A stretch of 64,000 nt of DNA, from NCBI GenBank assembly GCA_003439945.1, contig QVRM01003999.1:333792-397791 (forward strand), read 5' to 3'. Source of the stretch: Dermanyssus gallinae (taxonomy: Eukaryota > Arthropoda > Arachnida > Mesostigmata > Dermanyssidae). The notes beneath the pieces were generated by a model, which saw only the letters and a list, made by a program, of their open reading frames with translations, did not search any database and was not told the DNA's origin. The position numbers were made by a program, and so were the translations under genes. Every line of letters starts with the position of its first letter. Positions within the stretch are counted from its first letter, which is position 1. Below, piece by piece: positions 48,006 through 58,529 of the stretch.

Positions 48006-49116
48006 TTTTTTTAACAATATAGTTTTATTATAATTTAGAAGAATATATATAATGCTTCACGGCGTTGCTGCTCGTCGACCTAGTTGCTCTTCTGCGCGCC
48101 GTAGCCGCTCTATCGCTCATGCCCGTGAGGAAGTCCTGCCCGCCCCCTGGCGCGAAGGTCCGTCTCCATCCAGTCTCGAGAGATCGCGTTACCTCTTTGG
48201 ATCTCCAGGGACAGTCGCTGGGAGAAGAAGGCGTGCGCCCTCTTGTCCATCGTCGCCTACCGTAACGCGTCGCCAACCCGAGAGATCAATGTTACAGTGA
48301 GGGGCCCAGAGCCACCCATCGTCTCGAACGCGAATGGCGAAAAGTGGTGCGCTCGACTTAGGTCCGCATACTTTCTTATCTTTGAAGTCTCAGCTCGCAA
48401 AACGGCAGTCCCCGGGCGGGACGCGCCGGGACCGACAAGGGAAGGGGTCAGAGAGTCGGTCACCGTCGCATCCCACACCAGGGAACGACCCTTATAGAAG
48501 GGTATCAAAGTCATACCGTCGGGGCGCTTACCGTCGTCTCTTGAAAGCCCAGGTGGTTCCAGGACGCAGGGAATCCCCGCCCTCCGCAGCGATTTTGCAA
48601 GCATTTCATTGAGGGCAGTGTGTCTTGGGCGCCGGCCCGCTGCGTGAGCGCAAGACAGGCCGTGTCTGGCGAGTCGCCCGACGGGCTCGCCACACGAGCA
48701 TCTGTGTGGCTTCAACCAAATCAGCCCTCAATCTCAGGCCAACGCATATCCGGGTAGATTGGTCATCAAGGCGGGTACCCAGTGAGTCAGCGGGTAGTGC
48801 ATGCAACCAGTCGCTTGCTGCTGGGCGAGCGACAGCTAGAAGGCGTGCCTTGTCCTGGTCATCCCCGCATTCTTCAAGCAGCGAACTAAGCGAAGCTTCG
48901 TGGGCCTTCTCGGCCCAGGCTCTCTGGCAGGCTAGTCTATCGGGACCAGGCGATGAAGCTTGAAATCCAGTCGCTATATCGTCACGAGCCGCCTCGAACA
49001 TTGCCTGGGCCGCCGGCGGGAGCAGGCGCTGGACATTTTCCGACGTAGCATGCATCGAGGCAGCCACGGCCGGGCGCGCCAATGATCGAGCCGAAGGGAG
49101 ACCAAGGCCGCCCATG
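48006..49116 (-). mobile_element. REL-type LINE, 5'-truncated, nested insertion
   Basis: A 1.1-kb insertion on the minus strand, flanked by an 11-bp direct repeat (GTGCTGTTCTT). It ends in a poly(A) tail (plus T run reaching 48012) with AATAAA-like sequence just before it. It begins inside the thumb region of the reverse transcriptase (MGGLGLPSARS), so it is 5'-truncated, the usual outcome of target-primed reverse transcription. It interrupts a CR1-like LINE: host coding blocks continue on both sides. It has few lesions, so it is among the youngest elements in the window. Confidence 0.9.
48118..49116 (-). pseudogene. LINE C-terminus: thumb, zinc knuckle and restriction-like endonuclease
   Basis: From 49116 the frame reads GGLGLPSARSLARPAVAAS and continues to LGTRLDDQSTRICVGLRL, a post-palm region. 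After one frameshift near 48715 comes a CCHC-like knuckle, HRCSCGEPVGRLARHGLSC, then RPRHTALNEML. The endonuclease core follows: DGKRPDGMTLIPF and LVWDATVTD, which fit the PD...D pattern of PD-(D/E)XK nucleases. KIRKYADLSRAHHFSPF and ETMGGSGPL follow. A TAG at 48256 interrupts the tail, which continues FFSQRLSLEIQRGNAIS. A C-terminal restriction-like endonuclease is characteristic of CRE/R2/R4/NeSL/Hero-type LINEs; the exact clade is inference. Confidence 0.85.
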
Positions 49117-49127
49117 GTGCTGTTCTT
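49117..49127. repeat. Nested LINE target-site duplication, right copy
   Basis: GTGCTGTTCTT, identical to 47995-48005. Confidence 0.88.
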
Positions 49128-49358
49128 AGGATAGGTCATATATATTTGAATTATAGTCTTAACAAGCAAGTTATTCGCGCGTGTATTTGTGACCTTCGTG
49201 TAATTGTATCCAATGATCTTAAACTTCGAGAGTATGCTGCTGAAGTAGCGCGAGCTTCGTTTATGATATGTGACTTGGCACTTAAGTCTTCTATTGTCAA
49301 AATACCCTACGTTTTAAGACAAGCTATATCACGCCTTTGTAGTAGCAAAGTTGTCTAA
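49128..49358 (+). pseudogene. CR1-like LINE reverse transcriptase, 3' portion
   Basis: A 70-codon frame (49146-49358) reads CDLRVIVSNDLKLREYAAEV then ARASFMICDL. This is the DLGVxxSxDLKxxxHxxxVxxKA block that follows the palm in CR1/Jockey-like reverse transcriptases. It continues the relic at 47385-47994 on the other side of the nested insertion, with the same strand and correct order. The C-terminus beyond about 49350 is not recognisable. Confidence 0.75.
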
Positions 49359-49680
49359 TAACGAGCAATGTGGTCGCGAAGCTTAGCATGTGAAAGGTTT
49401 TAATAGAAAAAAAGCTAGATTTATTAGATTATTTTGTGCCAGCGTTGTGAGAACGCATCCGTGCAGTCAAACGAATTTTTGAGGTGAACGAACCAATAGC
49501 TGTGCTTACTCTGTCCCAGTCTCCTCGATAGTATCCGTAGGAGTAGCTTTTGCGAATCATATATAAATGACTGACCTTGGCTCGCGCCTAGTGAATGCTA
49601 AAGCTCTGCCTGCTATGTATACATGAATAGGATAAAAATATACATGTCCGCGCAAAGAGCAGCTGCGACTGAGGCAAAGA

Positions 49681-49956
49681 TCACACAATACGCGCATTAC
49701 TCTCGTTTCGAGCACGTTCTGCAGTGTGAATAGTGACTCTGTCGAAAAAGGTAGGAGGAAGATATAGGGGGTGCGACAGAACGGGTAGTAAGTGGTCCCC
49801 GATAGGCGTCGATTGAACGAGGAGGGCAATTCTGTGTGAGCAATTCTGAACTGCGTCACAGTTCTCTCGCCCCACAGTTGCAGATGGGACGCAGTGTAGC
49901 GCAGGTTGCACCTCAACGTACGCCAACAACAACAGCAACATCCATACTGCCACCAT
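49681..49956 (-). CDS. Possible first coding exon of a small secreted protein (weak)
   Basis: A 91-codon minus frame starting at 49956 begins MVAVWMLLLLLAYVEVQPA, which has the shape of a signal peptide. It is followed by a cysteine pattern C-x11-C-x5-C then IALLV (residues about 22-46). The C-x5-C followed by a leucine pair resembles the first half of a CLIP domain (arthropod clip-domain serine proteases). The ATG is in a fair context (ATCATGG). Against it: the leucine run comes from a TTG/CTG repeat of the kind scattered through this DNA, the other three CLIP cysteines are absent, and no strong splice donor is obvious (a GTAATG lies near codon 86). Could be chance. Confidence 0.22.
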   Translation of the reverse strand: MVAVWMLLLLLAYVEVQPALHCVPSATVGRENCDAVQNCSHRIALLVQSTPIGDHLLPVLSHPLYLPPTFFDRVTIHTAERARNESNARIV

Positions 49957-50263
49957 GATGAGTCCTCACTACGACCTCACTACTACGAAGTGTACAAGCC
50001 GACAAGTGGTAAGTAGGCAAGCAATTTAGCGGGCTGGCTAGTTCGTTCGGCCAATCAGTTAAGTGATTGACTGAAAATATGGGTGGATGTATGGATGAAT
50101 GAGTGAATGCGTGCATGAATGGCAAACCCCCGTCAGAGCCAGGATTTCTTTCCCTCTGAGGACATCTGAAAACTGTTCCCAGAAATCCGGAAAAGTGCTG
50201 CAGGCTTAGAGGGACCCCTGTTGAGCCCTGACTTGGGCGTCGGCAAGGGCGAATTGCGTCGTC

Positions 50264-50318
50264 ATATATATATATATATATATATATACGATAATGATTT
50301 TTAGTATATCGCTAGTTA

Positions 50319-50367
<49 letters not shown>
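50264..50367. repeat. Pair of (AT)n microsatellites
   Basis: AT tracts at 50264-50288 and 50319-50367. Confidence 0.95.
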
Positions 50368-50370
<3 letters not shown>

Positions 50371-50952
50371 CTACTGCTCTGCTTGGCCACACATCCAGCC
50401 TGTCTGGCCTAGTGTGGCCTCACCACACTACACCACTGGCAGTAAACACGGCGCCCGTCACTAGAGCATCCGGAGAGCATGATGGGCGCAGCCGCAGTCA
50501 CAGCGTACGGATGCTACTATTAGTGGTGGAGGTGCGCAGTAGCACCAATGGCTGAATCTATCTGTCTACATGCAGTAGTGGTGTTTGCGTACGTGAACCC
50601 CAGCATTTTGCAGTGACGCAGCGTTCTAGCAAAAGACGGCACCCCAGTAGCAGCCACAGCCAGCAGCAGCAGCAGCAGTGAGCTAGAATACTAGTTGTGG
50701 TTGTAGAAGTCGACGTAGTTGTATTGTAGCATGGCTGGTTGTAGTGGCGACAATAGAGGCAAGGGCGGTGTTGGCGGCGGCGGCGGCGGCAACGACGTGT
50801 TGACACACTGCATAGCCTCGTATCCTAACGTGGCTGGTCCTGGCCCTGCGTCCATCCGTCCGTCCGTCCGTTCATCCGTCTGACAGACCGTTGTGACTGC
50901 CTGTTGCTGGTCGGTGGGTCCGTCGGTCATATACCGTCCGGTCGTGTGTCAA

Positions 50953-50979
50953 ATATATATATATATATATATATATATT
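50953..50979. repeat. (AT)n microsatellite
   Basis: Pure AT dinucleotides, about 27 bp. Confidence 0.95.
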
Positions 50980-51496
50980 ATGTATGTATGCATAGGAGAG
51001 GTATGGGGGTTCTGGGAGGGACATAGGGAAAGCGGTGCGGCGGGGGCTGGGTGGTTGGCGGGGGGGGGGGGAAGGGGTACGGAATATGAATATGTATTCT
51101 TCGTATTTCGTGATGCCACTGCCACCACTGCAGGCCCGGCGGTCTCCGTCGCAGCAGGCGACGATGATGACGAAAACAACCCCCACCACCACCACGGTAG
51201 TGGTGATGATGACGACGACGACAACGACCATAACGATAATGCCTAAAACCACGACCCCAAGGACGACGCTGACGACGACGACAACAACGGACATTCCCCC
51301 ACCCACCCATTCTTCCTGACAAAACTTCACCCACCACCACTCGCTATTGGACCTAACCCCGTTATGCCCCATTTCAACCTAGTCGTAAAAAAATAGTCGT
51401 CGTAGTAGTAGTAGTAATAGCAATCATAATAACAGCATTGATGGTAGCATACTACATGCATATGCATATTTATATATTCACCTAGGCAAATATATA

Positions 51497-51500
<4 letters not shown>

Positions 51501-51530
<30 letters not shown>
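51501..51530. repeat. (AT)n microsatellite
   Basis: Pure AT dinucleotides, about 30 bp. Confidence 0.95.
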
Positions 51531-51534
<4 letters not shown>

Positions 51535-52293
51535 CAGCAAGGTACATATATACATAATATTACATCTTGGCTACACACATATACATGCAGCCGCGTAGCA
51601 GGCAAGAGTTGTCTTGCAGCGGTGAATGTCATATACTAGTATAGCACTAGTTATAGCCGTAATAGTAACGTGTGGCAATCGTTTGCGCTTCGGATGAGTC
51701 GCGAGGATCGGACACAGCAATGCGGGTTGCTACAGAATACAGTTAGCTGAGTTCAGAGATGCGCACTTCTGAGTGCCCATCTTGTTCCAGGCTCGGTAGA
51801 GAAGAAAATCACAACACCCCCCCCCCCCTCCCCGATTGTTGCTCGCCGATGGCATTTGGTGCTCTTGGCACGAGTATGAAGAACTAATGTCGTTGTCACA
51901 CTATACGATATAGCCTCGCTTAGTTTTGAGAAGGAAAAAGATTTAACAATTAAGCCAAAAATGAGCGGCATAGTAGGGACCAGTGAAAACAGTCACGGTC
52001 TCATCCAAGGTCCAGAGGCAGCTCTAACCGGTGAGACGGCTACCTCGACATATGCTAGTGCATTAAGTTGGTCGACTCAAATAACTATCTAAGCAAGGAG
52101 CTAACACAGTCGACTCCATTCGGGACCACAGCCGCTGGGGATTTGATATATTTGAAATCTTAACGGCTGGCGGTCGCAGTACCAGCATTACCTATGCAAA
52201 CGACAGCTCAAAATGCGCTAAGCATAACACGTAACATGGCTGTCAGCAAACTTTCATCGAGGGGTGAGATGGGTCCGTGTAGCCTTTGGATCA

Positions 52294-52334
52294 GGGGGAA
52301 CTCGCGAACTCTAAGTCGAAAGCATGACTGCTAC
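52294..52334 (-). repeat. tRNA-like (SINE-related) fragment
   Basis: On the minus strand: GTAGCAGTCATGCTTTCGAC then TTAGAGTTCGCGAGTTCC. It has the layout of a tRNA anticodon arm followed by a B-box-like GCGAGTTC. It matches the fragment at 125-180 in pattern, suggesting one family with two decayed copies. Confidence 0.35.
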
Positions 52335-55300
52335 ATCATGACAAATGCATAACCATAACCTAATAAAAGGTGCTATGCGTATTGCATTCCCCTCTGGATC
52401 ATCTGGAAGCAGATGTAACGAATGTTTTTTTGCGCAATGATTGGATTAAACTGCTACTCCTGCACCACTGTATCAGTAAACTGGAACTAAGGAAAATGTA
52501 CACACGTGCACAGGTATGTATGTATGCATGTACATTCTTCTACGCGAACACAATGACGGAACGATACGTTTCATTCTCAACGACGAGCTAGAACTATAAC
52601 TCCAACTACAGCAACACTTCGGCAGCTTACGAGTGCTACGCGGGGGAGGTAGAAAAACATTCTACAGCAATTCATTCAAGAGTCGATTAGACGAATGCCA
52701 AGGACCTCAGAGATGCGCTACGCAGAGCTGGCGTAGAAACTTGCCGAAAGCGTGAGCTATGGTTTGGCGGTACACGGAGGTCGTACATACTATTGAATTC
52801 ATTTTACAGGTAAGATAAGCAATTCAACTTAACATTTGTAAAGCTAAATTGCTTTTACTATGACGAAAGATAAAAATAGCAATTGGCACGGCTCGCCTCA
52901 GCTTCTATTGACGCCGCTCAATATTAGTACGTTTTTTAATTTATCATAAGCAGGGACCCTCTGCCCAAAAACCATCGTTATGTTTAATAAGAGGTACAAG
53001 AAGTCGCTGAATGCTAGACACTTTCCATTGAAGTCCAAGTTGGCTTTAACTAAAATCCGCACATCTTAAGAAATATCGCATCGAAAGGATATTGTCGCAT
53101 CAGAGTCAAACCCGCAAGCCCTATGCGCCGGCCACCTCCTGCCATTCCGTCAACTATTTATAAATTTGCATATATATACATATATATATAGTCACAACCT
53201 TCCCCCATGGACCAGACTAGCGACTTCCACGGCAAATAATTATGTTTTTTTTCCATCCCGATAAATTATTACATCTGTCTTTACCCTGCTTTTGGTAAAG
53301 AAGATTTCTTTTCCTGTAGACACTTTTGCAGACATCTGAATAAGTGGTAGTCCGACATTACGACGTGCTGTGAGTATGGTAGATGCAGCAAATTTTCCCA
53401 ACTGAAGCTTCGCTATCCTGCAGAGGCCAGGCAAACCTACAAGCGGCCTCGCGTTTTATTGGTGGAAGATAACGCCCTATTCACTTATTTTCTTTGATGT
53501 TTCAGCCAAAACAAAGCAGACTTTCCAGACGCGTGGCGGGCCTTTCAAAAACAGATCTAAAAACTCCAATTACATTCTGTCCAACCTAATATATACAAGT
53601 CCGGAACAAAAATCAAGCATCACCTACCACATTTTACTTTAGGCACACTCCCCCAAACAGGTGTACGCTCGGCGCTTTTATTAGTTAAACTATTTTTTTT
53701 ATTTAGGCTTATTTAGGCCTAGATAGATAATCCGTTAGCATTTGTTCACATGTGACACATTAGCAAATGTCGTGTGCTGATAACGTGTCGTCCGTGACTG
53801 CTTTCTCTATTCACATGTTACTGACACGACTGACGTGATTTTAGGCACGTAAGTCCCAACGCCTAATAATAAGGCTGTTAGGCTGAGGGCGTTGTCTAGA
53901 GACAACGAACGTCTGTATTCCAACCATGTAATTTTCAAGCAAAAGGCAATAATTAGCTGCCTTAAAATCTAAGAATCTACTAGGCACAGAATTATCAAAA
54001 TAGAACTAGTAGTACTCATACAAGTAGTAGCAAACCTAGTTAAACTGCACGCATGCATGTGAAAGTATAGGTATGGTGTTCATGTATAATGAATTATTCA
54101 AATAGTTGGTTACAATAAATAATGAAAACAATCATAAGCATCGTCATTAATAGCAGTATAGGAATAGCAAGCTCGCTCTTAGCACAGTGCTCATTACGAC
54201 GAACGTCAGCGAAAGCCTGCAGGTGATCGTAGTTTGTAGCGTAAATGAACATTTTGGCTGGATTGTTGAGCGACATGAAAAAAAAGAGGACCGAAAGAGA
54301 CAAAATGTTTAGCGTGTAACTTTATTTAGAAATAAATAGAAAACGTCTTTATACACCACCGCCACGTATACACCAGGTAACATAGTGCATGGTTATCACT
54401 ACCTGGTATGTTCAAACGTATGTGCACCTGCCGGTTCTGCCTGCAAAGGTGTGCCAAGTACCATGCAGTGGAATGCACAACGCTGGACCGAAAATCGTTG
54501 CACTACTTCTCTCGTCGGAAGCGTGAAGAAGGTAGAGCTTCATGAAGAAACATTTTAAATGTATATTATACTCAATTTGAGTGAAATAAACGTAATGGTA
54601 ATTAAAAAAACGTCTTTATTCACCGAATAAAGCATACAGGGAGCCTGGAAAGCGATGAAGCCCACGAAACCGCCTTATTGTGCGAATCTCTGACTAAACG
54701 CCACGCGAACACGTTATTGATTATTTCAGGCCTCACAATACATTTTAGTGAAAGCACTGTTTGACGTTGACGACTGTTTATTGTCACATCGAAAAAGTGG
54801 TCAATAAGATCGGCGCTCACAAACTACGATAGTGCCCGCGCGTCGCTGTTCTTAAATAAAGCTGACACAGCATTCGGCTGAATATTACACCTTCTTCAGA
54901 GCTTTCTTAGGTATCTTCTTCAAACGCATTCAGGCCAGTGTATGTGTTTACACAAGTAGATTTGTTATGAAGGGAAAATTATCAATCTAAACGCCTCAAT
55001 AACACAAGTACGTCTTTATACAGGCGAACACACGCATTTAGATCATTGATAACGAAACCACGGATTAGTGTTCACCACCATGTTCGCACCATGTTCGCAA
55101 GTACAGATGATGATTTGACTAGACCTCCCCCAAAAATCGTGCAGAAAACGCAGGATCCTGTTAACATTGATACATCAAGGTCTCGAGAACATTTGCGATA
55201 GGCAATGTGGTAGGTCAAAACGTCGCTGTGCTGATGGCGCAGCCTTTACTCAAGATGTCACTTGGCTATTTTGGCCGTGACTGCCAGTGTCACGGCTCTT

Positions 55301-56161
55301 TGCTCTCCAAAAAGAGTCGTACTTTTATTCGTGCGTGACGAAAACGCAGAGAAAGTGGCTGCTCAGCTGCCGCCACAGAGCCACGAGCTACCAAAGCATC
55401 GAAGCTCACCGTGGTAGCCCTCAGTGGTGGCAGCGGAGCCGGTTGAGGGCTAGCTCGGATAGGTTTGCATGCCATAATTGCCACAGCTCACTTCATCTAT
55501 CGTACAGCCAGCCGGCTGGTGGAGCTACCGTTTCTGCTGCTGCTGCTGCCGATGCCCCCGGCGCCACCATCCACCTTCTGATGACCACTGATGACGACCG
55601 CCGTAATAATTAGCCGTAACCCCTCCATATCGCGGCATATCGCTTCTTGACACGATCATACACGATCATACGACGTGGTCAGACAGTGGCAAAGCCGTCG
55701 CCCAACAGCTTGCAGGATAAATCACTCTACGGTATTGTTGTTTCCATCACCACTCAATGCTACCATCGCCCCATCATGATACGTCGGGCAGAGTGTTTGT
55801 GAGTGTTTGCCATTGAACACGTCTACATAACGGTTGTGGATGGTGTGGCAGCCTTTCGATAGGTAGAGAACATGGTGACATTCGTGGCCTGCGGTGAGTT
55901 CGTGCACGGACTGTTTGCTTGGCGGATGGCCAAATGGGCGCAGCATGCGAATTCAAACAGCACTCACCGATTTGGCGATTAGTCACGTTTTACTTTCAGA
56001 AGTACGTAAATTGATAACCGTGCACGTGTGACCATGATGATCGTACCACACACCCTTCTATGTAACAATAAAAGTGATGACATGTTATCTGGCCGCGATT
56101 GTTAGGCAGACACATTATTAATTACATATACATTCATTTATTTTCACACCACGTTGGGTAA

Positions 56162-56163
56162 GA

Positions 56164-56244
<81 letters not shown>

Positions 56245-56251
56245 TATTCAA
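56162..56251. repeat. (ATT)n microsatellite
   Basis: About 90 bp of ATT triplets with one interruption (AATATT). It lies about 90 bp from the REL fragment. Confidence 0.96.
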
Positions 56252-56339
56252 TTTTTCAGTATTTCCCTACAATTGTGGGACCCAAACGTGTACCCGCGTA
56301 GGCTCACCACCCCCTCCTCAATCCATAGAGCCGATGATA

Positions 56340-56657
56340 GCGGCGGCGTTTCCCCTACACACTGCGAGCGAGAGTTGCTGACGCAGAAAACTCGCCCTCG
56401 CGCTGGTCACCCGTGTTAGCACTAATTTTGACACCTAGGTCTTTGAGGAGGATACTTGTGCTCTTGCTGATCGGGCCCATCGTTTCCATGGCGACGGGTA
56501 CGAAGTGATATCTCCTCGCCAAATCAGAGTATTTGCGTTTCTTTGCTGATCTCGGCATGTTCAGCAACCTACCCTGACCTGATGGCGCTGTGCATCAGGT
56601 ATGACGGAGCACTGTACATGATACCGTGGCATCCCATACCAGGCATTGCCGTTGGAC
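56340..56657 (-). pseudogene. REL-type LINE, endonuclease C-terminal fragment
   Basis: On the minus strand the frame opens right beside a (TTA)n array with CLVWDATVSCTVLRHT, the endonuclease strand containing the WD pair. A stop follows, then KKRKYSDLARRYHFVPVAME, TMGPISKST and TGDQREGEF near the end (about 56380). This parallels LVWDATVTD, KIRKYADL and ETMGG in the nested 48-kb copy. The upstream zinc knuckle and RPDG block are missing; the (TTA)n array starts where they would be. Non-functional fragment. Confidence 0.78.
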
Positions 56658-56739
56658 CAATTATTATTATTATTATTATTTATTATTATTATTATTATAT
56701 TATTATTATTATTATATTATTATTATTATTATATTATTA

Positions 56740-56774
<35 letters not shown>

Positions 56775-56848
56775 TTATTATATTATTATTATTAATAATG
56801 ATCTGTGCTTTATATGATAATAATAAGTAACTCCATTATTATTATTAT
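56658..56848. repeat. (TTA)n array with interruptions
   Basis: About 140 bp of TTA triplets with frame slips (TATTATAT), then AATAATGATC and further ATT repeats to about 56848. It abuts the endonuclease relic at 56657. Confidence 0.95.
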
Positions 56849-58202
56849 TGAAGTACAGCTAACTATGAGTGCATCTCACACCTACATGCACATAAACCCT
56901 ACTCACATATACGTCTACAGACAATACCACTCCCTAGGCGTGAGGAAGTGGAATATGGCGGACTATTTGAGTGGTGATAATTACTGTTCTATCCTTCTTG
57001 CTTTTTAATATTACTATTATTATTAGTAGTATAGTATAGCTAGAACGACCTGCTTGGCCAACAACGTTTGTGGCAGACGGGAAGTGCGACGAGGGAGAGA
57101 CGAAGTGCTGCCGGTTTCGCGGTGTAATTCGCGCTGCGTCTGGTAGCAGTTTGTTTCGGGACGAGCATGCTACTGCTGATGCTGATGCTGCTGCTTTATG
57201 CATACTGCACCTGCAAGACCAGACGCTAAGCTTTTCTGGGTCGAGACTCTAGGCCAGATTGCCTGGAATCCCTGTTTCCCTTGCAAGATGCCGCCATCGC
57301 TGTCGGGGCCAATACGGGCATGCAACGCACACACCAGCGACTAAATTAGGAAATTAAAACATCTCGAACACCCAGGACAAGAATGGAGTTGGTGCGAATA
57401 GTGCCAATGCCTTTGTAGTACCACTTATATACCCCTTTGTCTACTCCGCCCGTTGCTCGTTTTTCCTTTCCATGTATAATATATCTGCTATGCCTACATT
57501 GCCTCAATTTCCATTTGACCGTATAGGCTTGTCTTACCCTTGATTCTATCATTCGTTCCGATACTTTTGCTATGCTCCTGCCTATTGCTGACTATTGTCG
57601 CTGCGAATTTTATTTTGCAATCCCACTTTCTTTCTACCTTTAGCGCCGTCTCTGAATCTATTTAACTCATTTTTAATGCGACATTCTTAATCATAATACT
57701 AAATCTTGTTTTACTCTGTACTTATTTGGTATACATTTTGATATTCCCTCTTAAAACGGCAACTCAACGCAAATCTTATAATTTATCTTTTTGCTTCTTT
57801 TAACTTCTTTTAAAATCCCGCGCTGTGTGAACCAGAATGACAATTGCAAATGTCAATTCTGCATTGCAAAATACTTGATTTTCCTGTAGCTATATAGCCT
57901 TAAATCTCCAGAGATCCTTACGCCTTACCGCATTTTTCCTCTTTTAGTTTTCTTGTTCCCCGTTAAGGCTTCGTCCTGTAAATTACCATCTCCTGTATGC
58001 ACTACTAGGATAGTGCATTTAACATTAATCACCCTAAGGTACTTGTACTTCGATTTTCCAGTTCCTTTCTTTGTAATGCTAGTTTTTTCCTCCTATCCCT
58101 TAAAATCACCTGGTGCCCCATTCAATATTAGAATTGCGTTCTTTTTTATATTAGGCATTGTGCCCAGTTTCCCCTCTGCTTTTTCACATGCATCCAGCAT
58201 TT

Positions 58203-58204
<2 letters not shown>

Positions 58205-58242
<38 letters not shown>
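58205..58242. repeat. (AT)n microsatellite
   Basis: Pure AT dinucleotides, followed by CACACACA. Confidence 0.96.
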
Positions 58243-58250
<8 letters not shown>

Positions 58251-58471
58251 AGAAAAGCGGACAAGACGCCGACAGCAGTAGAGTGTTTAATGATGCTTCT
58301 TTTGACTGCGTGTACGAATGGGCTAGCTTGGAGACTGGGGGGTACGTATTGGAGCGACTAGGTCACGCCACAACCCATTGATTATGGTCAGTTGGCCCGC
58401 TGCTTATCCCGACAATGCATGGAGGCTGCTTAAGACAATGCATGGAGAAGCCGAACAGGAAGAAATATATA

Positions 58472-58477
<6 letters not shown>

Positions 58478-58526
<49 letters not shown>
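58478..58526. repeat. (AT)n microsatellite
   Basis: Pure AT dinucleotides, about 49 bp. Confidence 0.96.

Positions 58527-58529
<3 letters not shown>

Larger units (their letters stand above)
49361..56335. other. Mostly non-coding stretch
   Basis: It contains a weak secretory-exon candidate (49681-49956), several (AT)n tracts, a trinucleotide-rich block at about 50.55-51.45 kb (CAG, GCC, GTC, ACG and CAC runs plus a G run near 51061), a C run near 51817-51827, and a tRNA-like fragment. Between 52.4 and 56.3 kb I see no repeats of note and no domains. The string CGTCTTTAT(A/T)CA recurs at about 54343, 54611 and 55013. Confidence 0.5.

Noticed and set aside
52370..52591. DVTNVFLRNDW resembling a Copia reverse transcriptase motif (DVxxAFLxGDL)
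   Set aside because: Only one short segment matches and no neighbouring motif was found.
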